Source: Deltaproteobacteria bacterium
GTDB lineage: Bacteria; Desulfobacterota; GWC2-55-46
Direction: 5' to 3'
Assembly: GCA_020846435.1 (NCBI GenBank)
Contig: JADLDY010000021.1
Span: 1-64,000 of the forward strand
DNA: 64,000 bases
Shown here: piece after piece, positions 63,224-64,000 of the stretch
Position numbering within the stretch: the stretch's first letter is position 1
Layout: every line of letters starts with the position of its first letter
The notes under the pieces: model-generated
Databases searched by the model: none
The model's input: only the letters and a program-made list of their open reading frames with translations
Told to the model about the DNA's origin: nothing
Program-made: the position numbers and the translations under genes

Positions 63224-63699
63224 GGTAAGCCGGCTCTCTCAGGCGGTATACGCCAGCGCGGACGCTTAAAGCGCGCATGGCGAATGAGGACCGCCTGGGC
63301 AGAGAGGCCCTGGACTGGCTCTAAGATGCGGGTCGCGGTGTGTGTGTTTGTTTGCTGCCCTGGAAGAGCCCCCTTGATGAAAAAAGGCGGGATGAGGTCG
63401 GGGCTCAGGGTCTGTCAAATGGCGCGCAATGAGCGCGCCTGATGTTTCAATTTCTGTTACATATTATACGGACTCTTTTTTTCCTGTCAAGGTTAATTTA
63501 AATAAAGGGTCAAGCGACAGGCGTTTTCGCTATTTACCAGACTGCCTTGTTTTCGGATATTGGACAAAAAATTCGTTTTCTGGTATCACTTGGGCTGATG
63601 GCCGCACCCTGACACACCTTTGACCTTCTCCCCTGAGAGCCTTCTTCCTGAGCCTGACGTGAAACACCGATTAACCTGTTGTTACAAATTGGAGGGACG
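63224..63699. other. Divergent intergenic region of 476 nt
   Basis: No gene seen. It holds the wzz leader, the wzz promoter and whatever drives the GT4 gene at 63700. In the leader, 63421-63427 and 63433-63439 form a 7-bp GC hairpin (GGCGCGC stem, 5-nt loop). No known riboswitch was recognised. The 63491-63690 part is AT-richer; no convincing + strand promoter was identified, only a weak TTGGAC...TATCAC pair. Confidence 0.6.
63463..63490 (-). promoter_or_regulatory. Consensus sigma-70 promoter of the wzz-SLBB-wzy operon
   Basis: Reading the - strand, TTGACA (63490-63485), a 16-nt spacer and TATAAT (63468-63463) are a full 12/12 match. The start site would be near 63456, leaving a leader of about 250 nt before the wzz ATG. 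Confidence 0.82.
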
Positions 63700-64000
63700 A
63701 TGGTCCATCAAGGCAGGCTCAAAAGGGTCGCTTTTGTGACTGATTTTTACCCGGAGGTGCACGCCAAATGGTCCGGGGCTGAGATAGCCTGCCAGAGGCT
63801 GAGGACGCTCCTCACGGAAAAGGGCGTCTGTGTAAACGTATTCACTTCAAAGGCAGACTTCCCTGAAAAGGCCCCGCCATTTGTCGAGGAGGTCCGGCTT
63901 CTGGAGGAGACATCGGCCCTCCTGGGCTCTTCTCTCAAGACCTTCTTCCCGTTCGACGTTTCAGGGTACAGGTTCTTCCTGAAACGCTTCAGTGAATTTT
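63700..64000 (+). CDS. Glycosyltransferase family 4, N-terminal part
   Basis: Open from ATG 63700 (GGAGGG just upstream) to the window edge, 100 residues visible. KRVAFVTDFYPEVHAKWSGAEIACQRL has the GT-B N-terminal strand and Gly loop, and VNVFTSKADF follows. The donor-binding half is outside the window. Divergent from wzz, so it belongs to the surface-polysaccharide locus or a second transcript of it. Confidence 0.75.
   Translation, partial: MVHQGRLKRVAFVTDFYPEVHAKWSGAEIACQRLRTLLTEKGVCVNVFTSKADFPEKAPPFVEEVRLLEETSALLGSSLKTFFPFDVSGYRFFLKRFSEF

Noticed and set aside
63224-63455. Cyclic-di-GMP riboswitch in the wzz leader
   Set aside because: The conserved GEMM core segments were not found on the - strand.

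Overview
The window reads as chromosomal DNA of a flagellated Gram-negative bacterium with high GC content. The gene set (csrA next to fliW, FlaG, Maf-type flagellin glycosyltransferase, Wzx/Wzy/SLBB polysaccharide export, TolQR, an outer-membrane barrel, sigma-54 and sigma-28 type promoters) suits Desulfobacterota/Desulfuromonadota ('Deltaproteobacteria') or a related group such as Nitrospirota; I cannot place it more finely. No tRNA, rRNA, CRISPR array, insertion sequence or phage gene was seen. Genes are densely packed, mostly on the + strand, with many 4-30 bp overlaps.

Layout. (1) 1-3475: end of a late flagellar operon, flgN(partial)-flgK-flgL-csrA-fliW. (2) 3476-20782: an operon-like run of 16 genes behind a near-perfect sigma-54 promoter, making a flagellin sugar. 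It has PseB, PseC, PseI and PseG homologues of the nonulosonate (pseudaminic-type) pathway and a SpsF-type cytidylyltransferase, plus unusual tailoring genes: a mini zinc ribbon, two Gfo/Idh/MocA oxidoreductases, a glutamate-semialdehyde-aminomutase-like PLP enzyme, two methyltransferases, an SDR, an ATP-grasp ligase, an IolB-like isomerase, a GH57-like protein and the Maf transferase. No PseH acetyltransferase is present. (3) 20808-25392: an unknown protein, then flagellin under a sigma-28 promoter with apparent CsrA sites in its leader, flaG, fliD, fliS, a FliT-like gene and a second sigma-28-driven small gene. (4) 25434-28117: response regulator, REC-GAF-HD-GYP protein and PilZ protein, a cyclic-di-GMP module.

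(5) 28134-36339: housekeeping genes tilS, gamma-carbonic anhydrase, tolQ/tolR, ppx/gppA, guaB, guaA, a LOG-family gene and a His-rich protein, closed by a strong terminator. (6) 36373-46000: accessory genes: a low-GC HEPN-like gene, an 11-repeat Sel1 protein, DUF2934, DUF4197, GIY-YIG, an Arg-rich exported protein, DUF2950, an SplB-like radical SAM protein, a small barrel, a Ca/Na antiporter and a PAS/zinc protein.

(7) 46013-64000: a surface-polysaccharide locus: GT9, GT4, Wzx, WecA/MraY-type initiating transferase, four different radical SAM/SPASM proteins, a five-bladed-propeller glycosidase-like protein and a methyltransferase on the + strand; then, convergent on the - strand, wzz-SLBB exporter-wzy behind a strong sigma-70 promoter with a ~250-nt leader; a partial GT4 gene leaves the window on the right.

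The most notable points are the non-canonical flagellin sugar locus with an ATP-grasp ligase and IolB homologue but no PseH, the four-SPASM polysaccharide locus, and the evidence for a CsrA-FliW translational checkpoint on flagellin.
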